A DNA stretch of 64,000 nt. Origin: Bradyrhizobium algeriense. GTDB taxonomy: Bacteria; Pseudomonadota; Alphaproteobacteria; Rhizobiales; Xanthobacteraceae. The stretch spans positions 46,074 to 110,073 of the forward strand of contig NZ_PYCN01000023.1 of assembly GCF_003062295.1 (NCBI RefSeq). Direction: 5' to 3'. The notes under the pieces are model-generated. The model was not told the DNA's origin. It saw only the letters and a list, made by a program, of their open reading frames with translations, and did no database searches. Position numbers and translations under genes: made by a program. Position 1 is the stretch's first letter. Every line of letters begins with the position of its first letter. This document shows, piece after piece, positions 1 through 8,413 of the stretch.

Positions 1-794
1 GAATATGGGTCAGGCGTACCGCGGATTCGGTCTTGTTGACGTGCTGGCCGCCGGCGCCGCCCGAGCGCATGGTGTCGGTGCGCACGTCCGATTCCTTGAT
101 GTCGATCTTGATCGAGTCATCGACGACCGGAAAGATCGCCACGGAAGAAAACGAGGTGTGCCGCCGCGCGTTGGAATCGAACGGCGAGATCCGCACCAGG
201 CGATGCACGCCCGCTTCGGTCTTCAGCCAGCCATAGGCATTGTGCCCGCTGATCTGGATGGTCGCAGATTTGATGCCGGCTTCTTCGCCGGGAGTCTCTT
301 CGAGATACTCGATCTTGAAGCCGTGCTCCTCGGCCCAGCGCGTATACATGCGCAGCAGCATCGACGCCCAGTCCTGGCTTTCGGTGCCGCCGGCGCCGGC
401 ATGCACTTCGAGATAGGAATCGAACCGGTCGGCCTCGCCCGATAGCAGCGCTTCCAGCTCGCGGCGGGCGACTTCCTTCTTCAGGGCTTTTAGCGCGCCC
501 TCCGCCTCGACCACCACGCCTTCATCGTTCTCGGCCTCGCCGAGCGCGATCATCTCGACATTGTCGTCAAGCTCGCGCTCGACCTTGCCGATGCCCTCGA
601 GCGCGTCCACCAGCGAGGTGCGCTCCTGCATCAGCTTCTGGGCCTTCTGGGGATCGTTCCAGAGATTGGGATCTTCGGCGAGCTTGTTCAGCTCCGCGAG
701 GCGAGCCGTGGATTTCTCGACGTCAAAGATGCCTCCTCAGCAGCCCGACTGACTGCTTGATCTCTTCAACGAGGCGTTCGATTTCGGCGCGCAT
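1..794 (-). CDS. prfB: Peptide chain release factor 2, 3' end cut by window edge, with programmed +1 frameshift
   Basis: RF2 releases finished proteins at UGA and UAA codons. The minus strand reads 23 codons from the ATG at 794, meets an in-frame TGA (725-723), and continues one base later in the +1 frame to the window edge. That frame contains the RF2 stop-codon motif Ser-Pro-Phe (codons at 187-179) and the universal GGQ catalytic loop (codons at 52-44), so this is RF2 and not RF1. The last residues beyond GGQ lie outside the window. A translation that ignores the shift would split the gene or lose its first 23 codons. It follows two PBP1A genes on the same strand, a conserved alphaproteobacterial order. 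The gene appears intact. Confidence 0.97.
722..737 (-). promoter_or_regulatory. prfB programmed +1 ribosomal frameshift site
   Basis: On the minus strand AGGAGG (737-732) is followed by three bases and then CTT TGA C (728-722). The internal Shine-Dalgarno-like hexamer lies three bases upstream of the CTT slip codon, the geometry known from Escherichia coli prfB. When RF2 is scarce, the ribosome pauses at TGA, slips +1 and makes full-length RF2, which gives autoregulation. The in-frame TGA is codon 24. Confidence 0.95.
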
Positions 795-919
795 GGTCTC
801 TTCTGTCTGCGGCTGGAACCGCTACTGGATAGATGTTCAACGGGCCGGATGTAGCGGCGTATGCCGCAAAGCGCAATCGGCTCAGACCGATGAATTCGGG
901 TTTTGTTGATACCAGCGGG

Positions 920-3406
920 CTACCAGAGCCCGCCGGGGCGCATGATATTGGTCGTGTCAGGCGGGATTCCCGGCTGCATCGGCACTCGCCCGTCGTCGGC
1001 GATGCCGACGACGGCGTAATTATCCGGCGGCGCGGTGCCCGGCTTGAACGCTTCCAGGATGATGCGGCCGCCCTCGCCTTGACCGGGGCGCATGCCGCTC
1101 TTGGCATCGATACGAACCAGCCTGATGCCGGCGGGAATCTTGAACGGGGTCGCTGGCTTGTCGGCGAGCGCGAGCTTCATGAAATCCTTGGCGATCGGCG
1201 CGGCGATACGGCCGCCCTGCGCGGACCTGCCGAGGCTGCGCGGCTTGTCATAACCAAGATAGAGACCGACGACGAGATCGGGCGAAAAGCCGACGAACCA
1301 GACGTCTTTGCCGTCGCTGGTAGTGCCGGTCTTGCCGGCGATCGGCTTGCCGACCTCGCGCAGGATTGTCGCCGTTCCACCCTGCACCACCCCCTCGAGC
1401 ATCGAAGTGATCTGGTAGGCGGTCAACGAATCGAGCACCTGCTCCCGGCGGTCGACGAGCTGGGGCTCGGGCTGGTTCTTCCAGCCTTCCGGCGCGTCGC
1501 AACCGCGACACTCGCGCGCGTCATGTTTGAAAATCGTCCGTCCGTAGCGGTCCTGGATGCGGTCGATCAGCGTCGGCTTCACCCGCCGGCCGCCATTGGC
1601 GAACATCGAATACGCCGTGACCATCCGCATGACCGTGGTCTCGCCGGCACCCAGCGAATAGGAAAGATAGTTCGGCAATTCTTCGTAGACACCGAAGCGC
1701 TTGGCATATTCGCCGATCAGGGGCATACCGACATCCTGCGCCAGCCGCACCGTGACGGTGTTGAGCGACTGTTTCAAGGCATCGCGCAGCGTGATCGGAC
1801 CCTTATAGCTGCCCACCGAAAAATTGTCCGGCCGCCAGACGCCGTTGCCCTGCCCCTGGTCGATCTCGATCGGCCCGTCGATCATGATCGACGCCGGCGT
1901 GTAGCCATTGTCAATCGCCGCCGAATAGACCAGCGGCTTGAACGTCGATCCCGGCTGCCGATAGGCCTGTGTCGCGCGATTGAACTGGCTCTGATCGAAC
2001 GAGAAGCCGCCGACCATCGCGACCACGCGGCCGGTCAACGGGTCCATCGCGACCATGGCACCGGACACTTCGGGCAATTGCCGCAGGCGATACTGGCCCT
2101 CGACCACCTTGCCTTCCTTGTCGAACAGCGGATCGGCGTAGATCACGTCACCCGGCGACAGAATCTGCGAGACCGAAGCCGTCGCCGGTTTGCCGCGCGC
2201 CGCGGCCGGCTTCGCCCATCGGACACCGTCCAGCGTGATGAGACCGGTCTGCCGGTCCTTGGAGATCGCGCCGCCCAGTTCGCGGCCGGGCTGGAAACCG
2301 ATACGGGCCGACTGGTCGGAAGTCTCCAGCACCACGGCCATCCGCCACGGCGAGATGTCGCTCAGCGATTTGACATCGGCGAGCTTCACGCCCCAATCGC
2401 CTGATATGTCGAGCTTGCTGATAGCTCCGCGCCAACCCTGCGCCTCGTCGAAATTCACGAGACCGGCGGCCACGGCCTTGCGCGCCATCACCTGCAGCTT
2501 CGGATCGAGCGTGGTGCGGACCGACAGGCCGCCTTCATAGAGCTTCTTTTCGCCGTAACGCTCGAAGATGTCGCGCCGGACCTCCTCGGCAAAATACTCG
2601 CCGGCAAAGGTATGCGCGGCGTTGGACCGGCTGGTCACGGCCAGCGGTTCCTTGCGCGCCTTGTCGGCGTCGGCCTGCTTGATCCAGCCGTTTTCCACCA
2701 GGCGGTCGATCACGTAATTGCGCCGCTCGACCGCGCGGTCGCGGTTGCGCACCGGATGCAGCTGGGCCGGCGCTTTCGGAAGCGCCGCGAGATAGGCGGC
2801 CTCCGCAACCGTGAGTTCGTTCACGGATTTGTCGAAATAGACCAGCGATGCGGCGGCGATGCCGTAGGCGCCGAGGCCGAGATAGATTTCATTGAGATAG
2901 AGTTCGAGGATGCGGTCCTTGGAATAGGCGCGCTCGATGCGCATCGCCAGCAGGGCTTCCTTGATCTTGCGTGTGAAGGAGACCTCGTTGGTCAAAAGGA
3001 AGTTCTTCGCGACCTGCTGGGTGATCGTGGAGGCGCCCTGCGGCCGGCGGTTGGAGCCAAGGTTCTGCGCATACACCACGGCGGCGCGCGCCATGCCCGT
3101 GAAGTCGATGCCGCCGTGCTCGTAAAAATTCTTGTCCTCGGCCGCGAGGAACGCGTTGGTGACGAGTTTTGGCATCGCCTGGATCGGCAGATAGAGACGC
3201 CGCTCCTTGGAATACTCGCCGAGCAGCGCGCCGTCCGAGGCATGCACGCGCGTCATCACCGGCGGCTCGTAATCCTGAAGCTGCGAATAGTCCGGCAAGT
3301 CCCTGGAGAAATGCCAGATCGCGCCCGCGACACCGGCCACGCCGACCAGGAACACGACAGTCCCGGCGGTAAACAGAAAACCCAAAAACCGGACCAGAAA
3401 ACGCAT
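920..3406 (-). CDS. mrcA: Penicillin-binding protein 1A, distal copy of a tandem pair
   Basis: Bifunctional class A PBP of 828 aa that polymerises and cross-links peptidoglycan at the outer face of the inner membrane. It has an N-terminal membrane anchor (about residues 8-30), a GT51 glycosyltransferase domain with catalytic Glu90 in AAEDKNFYEHGG, and a transpeptidase domain with SxxK (Ser487, Lys490), SLN (547-549) and KTGT (692-695). All catalytic motifs are present. A CxxC pair (Cys633, Cys636) lies in the transpeptidase domain. The C-terminal tail is short. It lies 168 bp downstream of a second, very similar copy, and 125 bp upstream of prfB. Both copies look functional. Which one is the ancestral gene cannot be told from the sequence alone. 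Confidence 0.95.
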   Translation of the reverse strand: MRFLVRFLGFLFTAGTVVFLVGVAGVAGAIWHFSRDLPDYSQLQDYEPPVMTRVHASDGALLGEYSKERRLYLPIQAMPKLVTNAFLAAEDKNFYEHGGIDFTGMARAAVVYAQNLGSNRRPQGASTITQQVAKNFLLTNEVSFTRKIKEALLAMRIERAYSKDRILELYLNEIYLGLGAYGIAAASLVYFDKSVNELTVAEAAYLAALPKAPAQLHPVRNRDRAVERRNYVIDRLVENGWIKQADADKARKEPLAVTSRSNAAHTFAGEYFAEEVRRDIFERYGEKKLYEGGLSVRTTLDPKLQVMARKAVAAGLVNFDEAQGWRGAISKLDISGDWGVKLADVKSLSDISPWRMAVVLETSDQSARIGFQPGRELGGAISKDRQTGLITLDGVRWAKPAAARGKPATASVSQILSPGDVIYADPLFDKEGKVVEGQYRLRQLPEVSGAMVAMDPLTGRVVAMVGGFSFDQSQFNRATQAYRQPGSTFKPLVYSAAIDNGYTPASIMIDGPIEIDQGQGNGVWRPDNFSVGSYKGPITLRDALKQSLNTVTVRLAQDVGMPLIGEYAKRFGVYEELPNYLSYSLGAGETTVMRMVTAYSMFANGGRRVKPTLIDRIQDRYGRTIFKHDARECRGCDAPEGWKNQPEPQLVDRREQVLDSLTAYQITSMLEGVVQGGTATILREVGKPIAGKTGTTSDGKDVWFVGFSPDLVVGLYLGYDKPRSLGRSAQGGRIAAPIAKDFMKLALADKPATPFKIPAGIRLVRIDAKSGMRPGQGEGGRIILEAFKPGTAPPDNYAVVGIADDGRVPMQPGIPPDTTNIMRPGGLW

Positions 3407-3574
3407 TACCGAAGTTCCATTCCAACCTTGGCGCCGTAGCAGTCAGCGCTTGTCCTCATGTCCATCGGACATTTCCTCTCCCGCGACCCGGATCGCAGAG
3501 ATCCGCGGGATCCAAGCATGTTTATAACGCGATGTCCGAAGATGCGCCTTGAGGTTGTGAACACGTCGTGCGGA

Positions 3575-6088
3575 TCAGTAAAGCCCGCCGGTTCCCGGAC
3601 GCATGATATTGCCGGAGTCGGGCTGGTACCCTTGCTGATACCCTTGCGGGTATCCTTGCTGCGGCATCCGACCGTCCGCATCGGCCACGCCGATGACCGA
3701 GTAGTTATCCGGCGGCGCGGTGCCCGGCTTGAAGGCTTCGAGAAGGCCGCCACTGCCCGGACCGGCGCGCATGCCGCTCTTGGGGTCGACGCGGACGAGC
3801 TTGATGCCGGCGGGCACCTTGAAGGGTATAGCGGGCTTGTCGGCGAGCGCGAGCTTCAGGAAGTCCTTGGCGATCGGTGCGGCCAGATGACCGCCGGTCA
3901 TGCCGCGGCCGAGATTGCGCGGCTTGTCGAAACCGACATAGATGCCGACCACGAGGTCCGGCGAGAAGCCGATGAACCAGGCGTCCTTTTCATCGTTGGT
4001 GGTGCCGGTCTTGCCGGCGATCGGCTTGCCGACTTCCTTGACCACCGTCGCGGTGCCGGCCTGCACCACATATTCCATCATCGAGGTGATCTGATATGCG
4101 GTCATCGGATCGAGCACCTGCTCGCGGCGGTCCACGAGCTGCGGCTCGGCCTGATTCTTCCAGCCACCGGGCGCGTCGCAACCGCGGCATTCGCGGGCGT
4201 CATGCTTGAAGATGGTGTGGCCGTAGCGGTCCTGAATGCGATCGATCAGCGTCGGCTTCACGCGGCGGCCGCCATTGGCGAACATCGAATAGGCCGTAAC
4301 CATCCGCATGACCGTGGTTTCGCCGGCGCCGAGTGCATAGGACAGATAGTTCGGCAGTTCGTCGTAGACGCCGAAACGCTTGGAATACTCGCCGATCAAG
4401 GGCATGCCGATGTCCTGGGCCAGCCGCACCGTCACCGTATTCAGCGAATTCCGCAGCGCGTTGCGCAGCGTGACCGGTCCCTGGTATTTTCCCGACGAAT
4501 AGTTTTCCGGGCGCCAGACACCGACGCCCTGTCCCTGATCGATTTCAATGGGCGCGTCGACGACGACCGTCGACGGGGTGTAGCCGTTGTCCATTGCCGC
4601 CGAATACACCAGCGGCTTGAAGGACGAACCCGGCTGCCGATAGGCCTGGGTCGCGCGGTTGAACTGGCTCTGATCGAACGAGAAGCCGCCGACCATCGCC
4701 AGCACGCGGCCGGTCCACGGATCCATGGCAACCATCGCGCCCGAAACTTCCGGCAACTGGCGCAGCCGAAACTGGCCTTCGACCGGCTTGCCCTCTTTGT
4801 CGAACAGCGGATCAGCATAGATCACGTCGCCGGCCGCCAGAACTTGCGCCACCGAGGTCGGTGTCCTGCCCTTTGCGGGACCTGATGCGGCCTTCGCCCA
4901 CCGCACGCCATCGAGCGTGACGATGCCGGTCTGCCTGACCTTGCTAATGGCGCCGCCGAGCTCGCGGCCCGGCTGGAAACCGATCCGCGCCGACTGGTCG
5001 GACGTCTCTAGCACCACGGCCATCCGCCACGGCGCAATGTCGCCCAGCGATTTGATGTCGGCGAGCTTCACGCCCCAGTCGCCGGAAATATCCAGCTTGG
5101 ACGGTGCGCCGCGCCAGCCGCTCGCCTCGTCATATTTGACGAGACCGGCGACCATGGCCTTGCGCGCCATCACCTGCATCTTCGGATCGAGCGTAGCACG
5201 GACGGACAATCCGCCTTCGTACAGCTTCTTTTCGCCGTAGCGCTCGAAAATGTCGCGTCGGACTTCCTCGGCGAAATACTCGCCGGCGAAGATATGCGCG
5301 CCGTTGCCGCGGCTGGTGACGTTGAGCGCTTCCTTGCGGGCCTTGTCGGCGTCGGCCTGCTTGATCCAGCCGTTTTCCAGCAGGCGATCGACCACGTAAT
5401 TGCGCCGCTCGACCGCGCGATCGCGATTGCGAACCGGGTGCAGTACCGCGGGAGCCTTGGGCAGCGCCGCCAGATAGGAGGCTTCCGCGATCGTGAGTTC
5501 GTTCACGGATTTGTCGAAATAGACCAGCGATGCGGCCGCGATGCCGTAGGCACCAAGACCGAGATAGATTTCATTGAGATAGAGCTCGAGGATGCGGTCC
5601 TTCGAATAGGCGCGCTCGATGCGCATCGCCAGCAAGGCTTCCTTGATCTTGCGCGTGAACGACACTTCATTGGTCAGAAGGAAGTTCTTGGCAACCTGCT
5701 GGGTAATCGTCGAGGCACCCTGCGGACGCTTGTTGGAGCCAAAGTTCTGCGCATACAGGACGGCCGCGCGCGCCATGCCGGTGAAGTCGATGCCGCCGTG
5801 CTCGTAGAAGTTCTTGTCCTCGGCCGCGAGGAAGGCGTTGATGACGAGCTTCGGCACCGCCTGAATCGGCAGATAGAGGCGGCGCTCCTTGGAATATTCG
5901 CCGAGCAGCGCACCGTCGGACGCGTGCACGCGCGTCATCACCGGAGGCTCGTAATCCTGAAGCTGTGAGTAGTCAGGCAGGTCCTTGGAGAAATGCCAGA
6001 TCGCGCCCGCGACGCCGGCCACGCCGACCAGGAACACGACAGTCCCGGCGGCGAACAGGAAACCCAAAAACCGGACCAGAAAGCGCAT
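3575..6088 (-). CDS. mrcA: Penicillin-binding protein 1A, proximal copy of a tandem pair
   Basis: Second full-length class A PBP (837 aa from the chosen ATG at 6088, where the sequence becomes alignable with the neighbouring copy). It keeps the glycosyltransferase Glu, SxxK (as GSSFKP), SLN and KTGT motifs and the same CxxC. Only about seven differences are seen in the first 120 residues relative to the copy at 920-3406. The C-terminal tails diverge most: this copy carries a short Gly-Tyr-Gln-Pro repeat before the shared end (NIMRPG). About 30 bp upstream of both start codons are also alike, so the duplication included the translation initiation region. An in-frame extension to 6184 is less likely because it lies outside the alignable region. 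Confidence 0.94.
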   Translation of the reverse strand: MRFLVRFLGFLFAAGTVVFLVGVAGVAGAIWHFSKDLPDYSQLQDYEPPVMTRVHASDGALLGEYSKERRLYLPIQAVPKLVINAFLAAEDKNFYEHGGIDFTGMARAAVLYAQNFGSNKRPQGASTITQQVAKNFLLTNEVSFTRKIKEALLAMRIERAYSKDRILELYLNEIYLGLGAYGIAAASLVYFDKSVNELTIAEASYLAALPKAPAVLHPVRNRDRAVERRNYVVDRLLENGWIKQADADKARKEALNVTSRGNGAHIFAGEYFAEEVRRDIFERYGEKKLYEGGLSVRATLDPKMQVMARKAMVAGLVKYDEASGWRGAPSKLDISGDWGVKLADIKSLGDIAPWRMAVVLETSDQSARIGFQPGRELGGAISKVRQTGIVTLDGVRWAKAASGPAKGRTPTSVAQVLAAGDVIYADPLFDKEGKPVEGQFRLRQLPEVSGAMVAMDPWTGRVLAMVGGFSFDQSQFNRATQAYRQPGSSFKPLVYSAAMDNGYTPSTVVVDAPIEIDQGQGVGVWRPENYSSGKYQGPVTLRNALRNSLNTVTVRLAQDIGMPLIGEYSKRFGVYDELPNYLSYALGAGETTVMRMVTAYSMFANGGRRVKPTLIDRIQDRYGHTIFKHDARECRGCDAPGGWKNQAEPQLVDRREQVLDPMTAYQITSMMEYVVQAGTATVVKEVGKPIAGKTGTTNDEKDAWFIGFSPDLVVGIYVGFDKPRNLGRGMTGGHLAAPIAKDFLKLALADKPAIPFKVPAGIKLVRVDPKSGMRAGPGSGGLLEAFKPGTAPPDNYSVIGVADADGRMPQQGYPQGYQQGYQPDSGNIMRPGTGGLY

Positions 6089-6327
6089 TGTCGAAGTTCC
6101 GTTCCAACCTGTGCGCCGAAATCTGCGGCGTCTATCCCAATACGGCAATCCCACCGAACGAGTTGCCGCCACGCGGTCGAACAATAGAGGGTCCGGCGGA
6201 CAATATTGACCGATTCCGAAGACCAGCAGTCGATTTTCTATACCGTTGCCGCTGTGGCCAAACTAGGGCTTGGGCCACCGGACGGCACGCTTTTCAGCCT
6301 GCGCCTACGCAATGCGCACTGAACTTT

Positions 6328-7677
6328 TCACTTGCCCGGTCCGGCAGTTGCCAGCCGTTTGGCTAAAAACGCATCAATTGCCTGCGCCATCGCCCCGACC
6401 GTCCGGTTCCGCCAGTTTTCGGACACCAGACGCTCAAGGTCGCCCTTGTTCGAGACGTAGCCGAGCTCGACCAGGACAGAGGGCACGTCGGGGGCCTTCA
6501 GGACCCGGAAGCCGGCCGATTTCAGCGGATGCTTGTGCATCCGCACCGTGGTCTTCATTTCGCCCATCAGGATCCGCGCGAACCGGTTTGAAAAGGTTTT
6601 GGTCTCCCGTTGCACCAAGTCGATCAGGATGTCGGCGACTTCGGTCGGCTCGTCGGCGAGACTGACCCCGCCGATCGCGTCCGACTTGTTTTCAGTGTCC
6701 GCGAGCCGCTCGGCTTCGGAGTCGGTGGCCTTATCGGAGAGCGTATAGATCGTGGCGCCCTGGGCGTCGCCCTCGCCACGACGCAGGGCGTCGGCGTGGA
6801 TCGAAACGAACAGCGCCGCCGACTCGTTGCGCGCGATCTTCACGCGGTCGCCGAGCGGAATGAAGGTGTCGTCCGTCCGGGTCATGACGACGCGATACTT
6901 GCCCGACTTCTCGATCCGATCGCGCAGCGCGAGGCCAAAGCCGAGCACCAGATTCTTTTCCATGATGTCGCCGCCGCCGGCCTCGGTGCCGTTATCGACG
7001 CCGCCATGGCCGGGATCGATCACGACCACCGGCCTTTTGTCCGGCGGCGACGGAGGCGCGGCTGGCGCTTCCGCCCGCGCAGCGGCGGCGTTGGCCTCGG
7101 CGATCGCAGGCCGCAGTTCGGGGCGGCTTTCGGGCGCCAGCGACTGTACAAAGGCGGTGCGGTCGACCTCTTCGAATTCGAGCACCAGCCGCGGCGGCTG
7201 GCCGTTGGCCGCCTCCAGCACATAGGATTTGGCGATCTTGGCAGGTCCCGTCAGGTCGAACACAATCCGCGATCCGCCCGGCATGACGAGACCGTAGCGG
7301 AACGCCTTGACCAATCCCCGTCCCGCGACACCGACTCCGGCCGGAAGCTGGAAACTGACTTGGGGAAGATCGACGATCACGCGATAGGGGTCCGCCAGGG
7401 CAAAGGCCCGAAACTGGACCGGCTTGTCGAGATCGAGGATGAAGCGGGTCTGTTTGGTATCGCCGGCCAGGCGAGCGTCCGACGCGATCGGGAAATTCGA
7501 TGCCGCCGCCGGGCTCGGAATGGCGGCCGGTCCTTGATAAAGCGGCGTTTGATAGGCGGGTGCTTGATAAACCTGTGCCTGGGCCGCGCTGGGGCCGGCC
7601 ATTTGGGTGCGCAGCAATGCTGCGGCGCACAATAGACCACATCCCAGCAAAACAAGGTGATTTGCGCGGCTCGCCAA
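6328..7677 (-). CDS. amiC: N-acetylmuramoyl-L-alanine amidase (AMIN + Amidase_3)
   Basis: Periplasmic zinc amidase that cuts the peptide stem from MurNAc during septum splitting. The 449-aa product has a signal peptide ending near the Ala-Gln-Ala stretch (about residue 35), an AMIN domain (about 55-165), a Pro/Ala linker, and an Amidase_3 domain from about residue 215 with the metal-binding DPGHGG motif and the later SIHADA motif. The start is a TTG with GGAGG ten bases upstream. No ATG fits the signal peptide better. It is followed by the PBP1A genes on the same strand, so synthesis and splitting enzymes are grouped. It is divergent from rne. Confidence 0.93.
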   Translation of the reverse strand: MASRANHLVLLGCGLLCAAALLRTQMAGPSAAQAQVYQAPAYQTPLYQGPAAIPSPAAASNFPIASDARLAGDTKQTRFILDLDKPVQFRAFALADPYRVIVDLPQVSFQLPAGVGVAGRGLVKAFRYGLVMPGGSRIVFDLTGPAKIAKSYVLEAANGQPPRLVLEFEEVDRTAFVQSLAPESRPELRPAIAEANAAAARAEAPAAPPSPPDKRPVVVIDPGHGGVDNGTEAGGGDIMEKNLVLGFGLALRDRIEKSGKYRVVMTRTDDTFIPLGDRVKIARNESAALFVSIHADALRRGEGDAQGATIYTLSDKATDSEAERLADTENKSDAIGGVSLADEPTEVADILIDLVQRETKTFSNRFARILMGEMKTTVRMHKHPLKSAGFRVLKAPDVPSVLVELGYVSNKGDLERLVSENWRNRTVGAMAQAIDAFLAKRLATAGPGK

Positions 7678-8413
7678 CGATTCGGTGCCTCCGGAGGAGC
7701 CCTCCCTTACCGCATTAGAACCGCAGGGTTAATCAGACCTTAAGGTCGAATCTGTGAAAAGGAGCGAGTGTTGCCGCGCTGCGACGCCCGGCGGCTGGTT
7801 CCTTTTTGTGCCTTCGTTGCGCTTCCCTTGCACGCAGCCGCCAATCCACGTATGTACGAGGTGCTGACGGCTAATACTCCCGGTTGTGTCGCGTTCAGCC
7901 TCCCGGTGCAGCGCTGGAGCCTTCCAAGTCGAAGGAACCTGCGTCTTTCCCGATCCCTCCACAGCCAGCGCCGCGCGCGGCTGACACGGAGTGGCGGTTT
8001 CGAGCCCGAGCGGCGTCCGGTCCCAGGTACCTTTTCCAGGGACGGTTTGAGACACGGCAAAACTGATTATCCGGACCCCAAACGGTCCGATATGCGATGG
8101 CCGGCGGGCGTTTAGGCGCCGAACCGGGCCTTCAGCGATAAATGCGGCGGTATCCTTTTCCGCCAACATGTTTAGACGGGCCGACGCTTGATGCGCCAGA
8201 CTGTGTTGCCGACCAGGATCCACGGAACGATCGCGCCGACGCGAGGCGAAAGCTTCGCACGTCGCCTCGCTCCGGTGGCTCCCCGTTCGGCGCGGCGCCA
8301 AGAAGTGCGTTTTGGCCTTCCCCTCACCCCCGAATCAGGTGGACCGTCGCGTCACCGGGCCGCGCAATTTGCGCGCGCCATGCACCGCGCCCGCCGCCGT
8401 CAAGAGTTCAAAA
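7678..8413 (+). promoter_or_regulatory. Long non-coding region: divergent amiC/rne promoters and rne leader
   Basis: No convincing gene is seen in these 736 bases. The plus strand is G+C rich and has several inverted repeats. The clearest has a perfect 9-bp stem, GCGAGGCGA (8241-8249) pairing with TCGCCTCGC (8262-8270). A long structured leader is expected for rne because RNase E mRNAs in other proteobacteria autoregulate through the 5' UTR. That role here is inference. Promoter elements could not be assigned. Confidence 0.5.

Noticed and set aside
833..4885. Long plus-strand frames (833-2404, 3458-4885) opposite the two PBP1A genes
   Set aside because: They repeat each other only because the PBP1A genes do; no independent coding signal.
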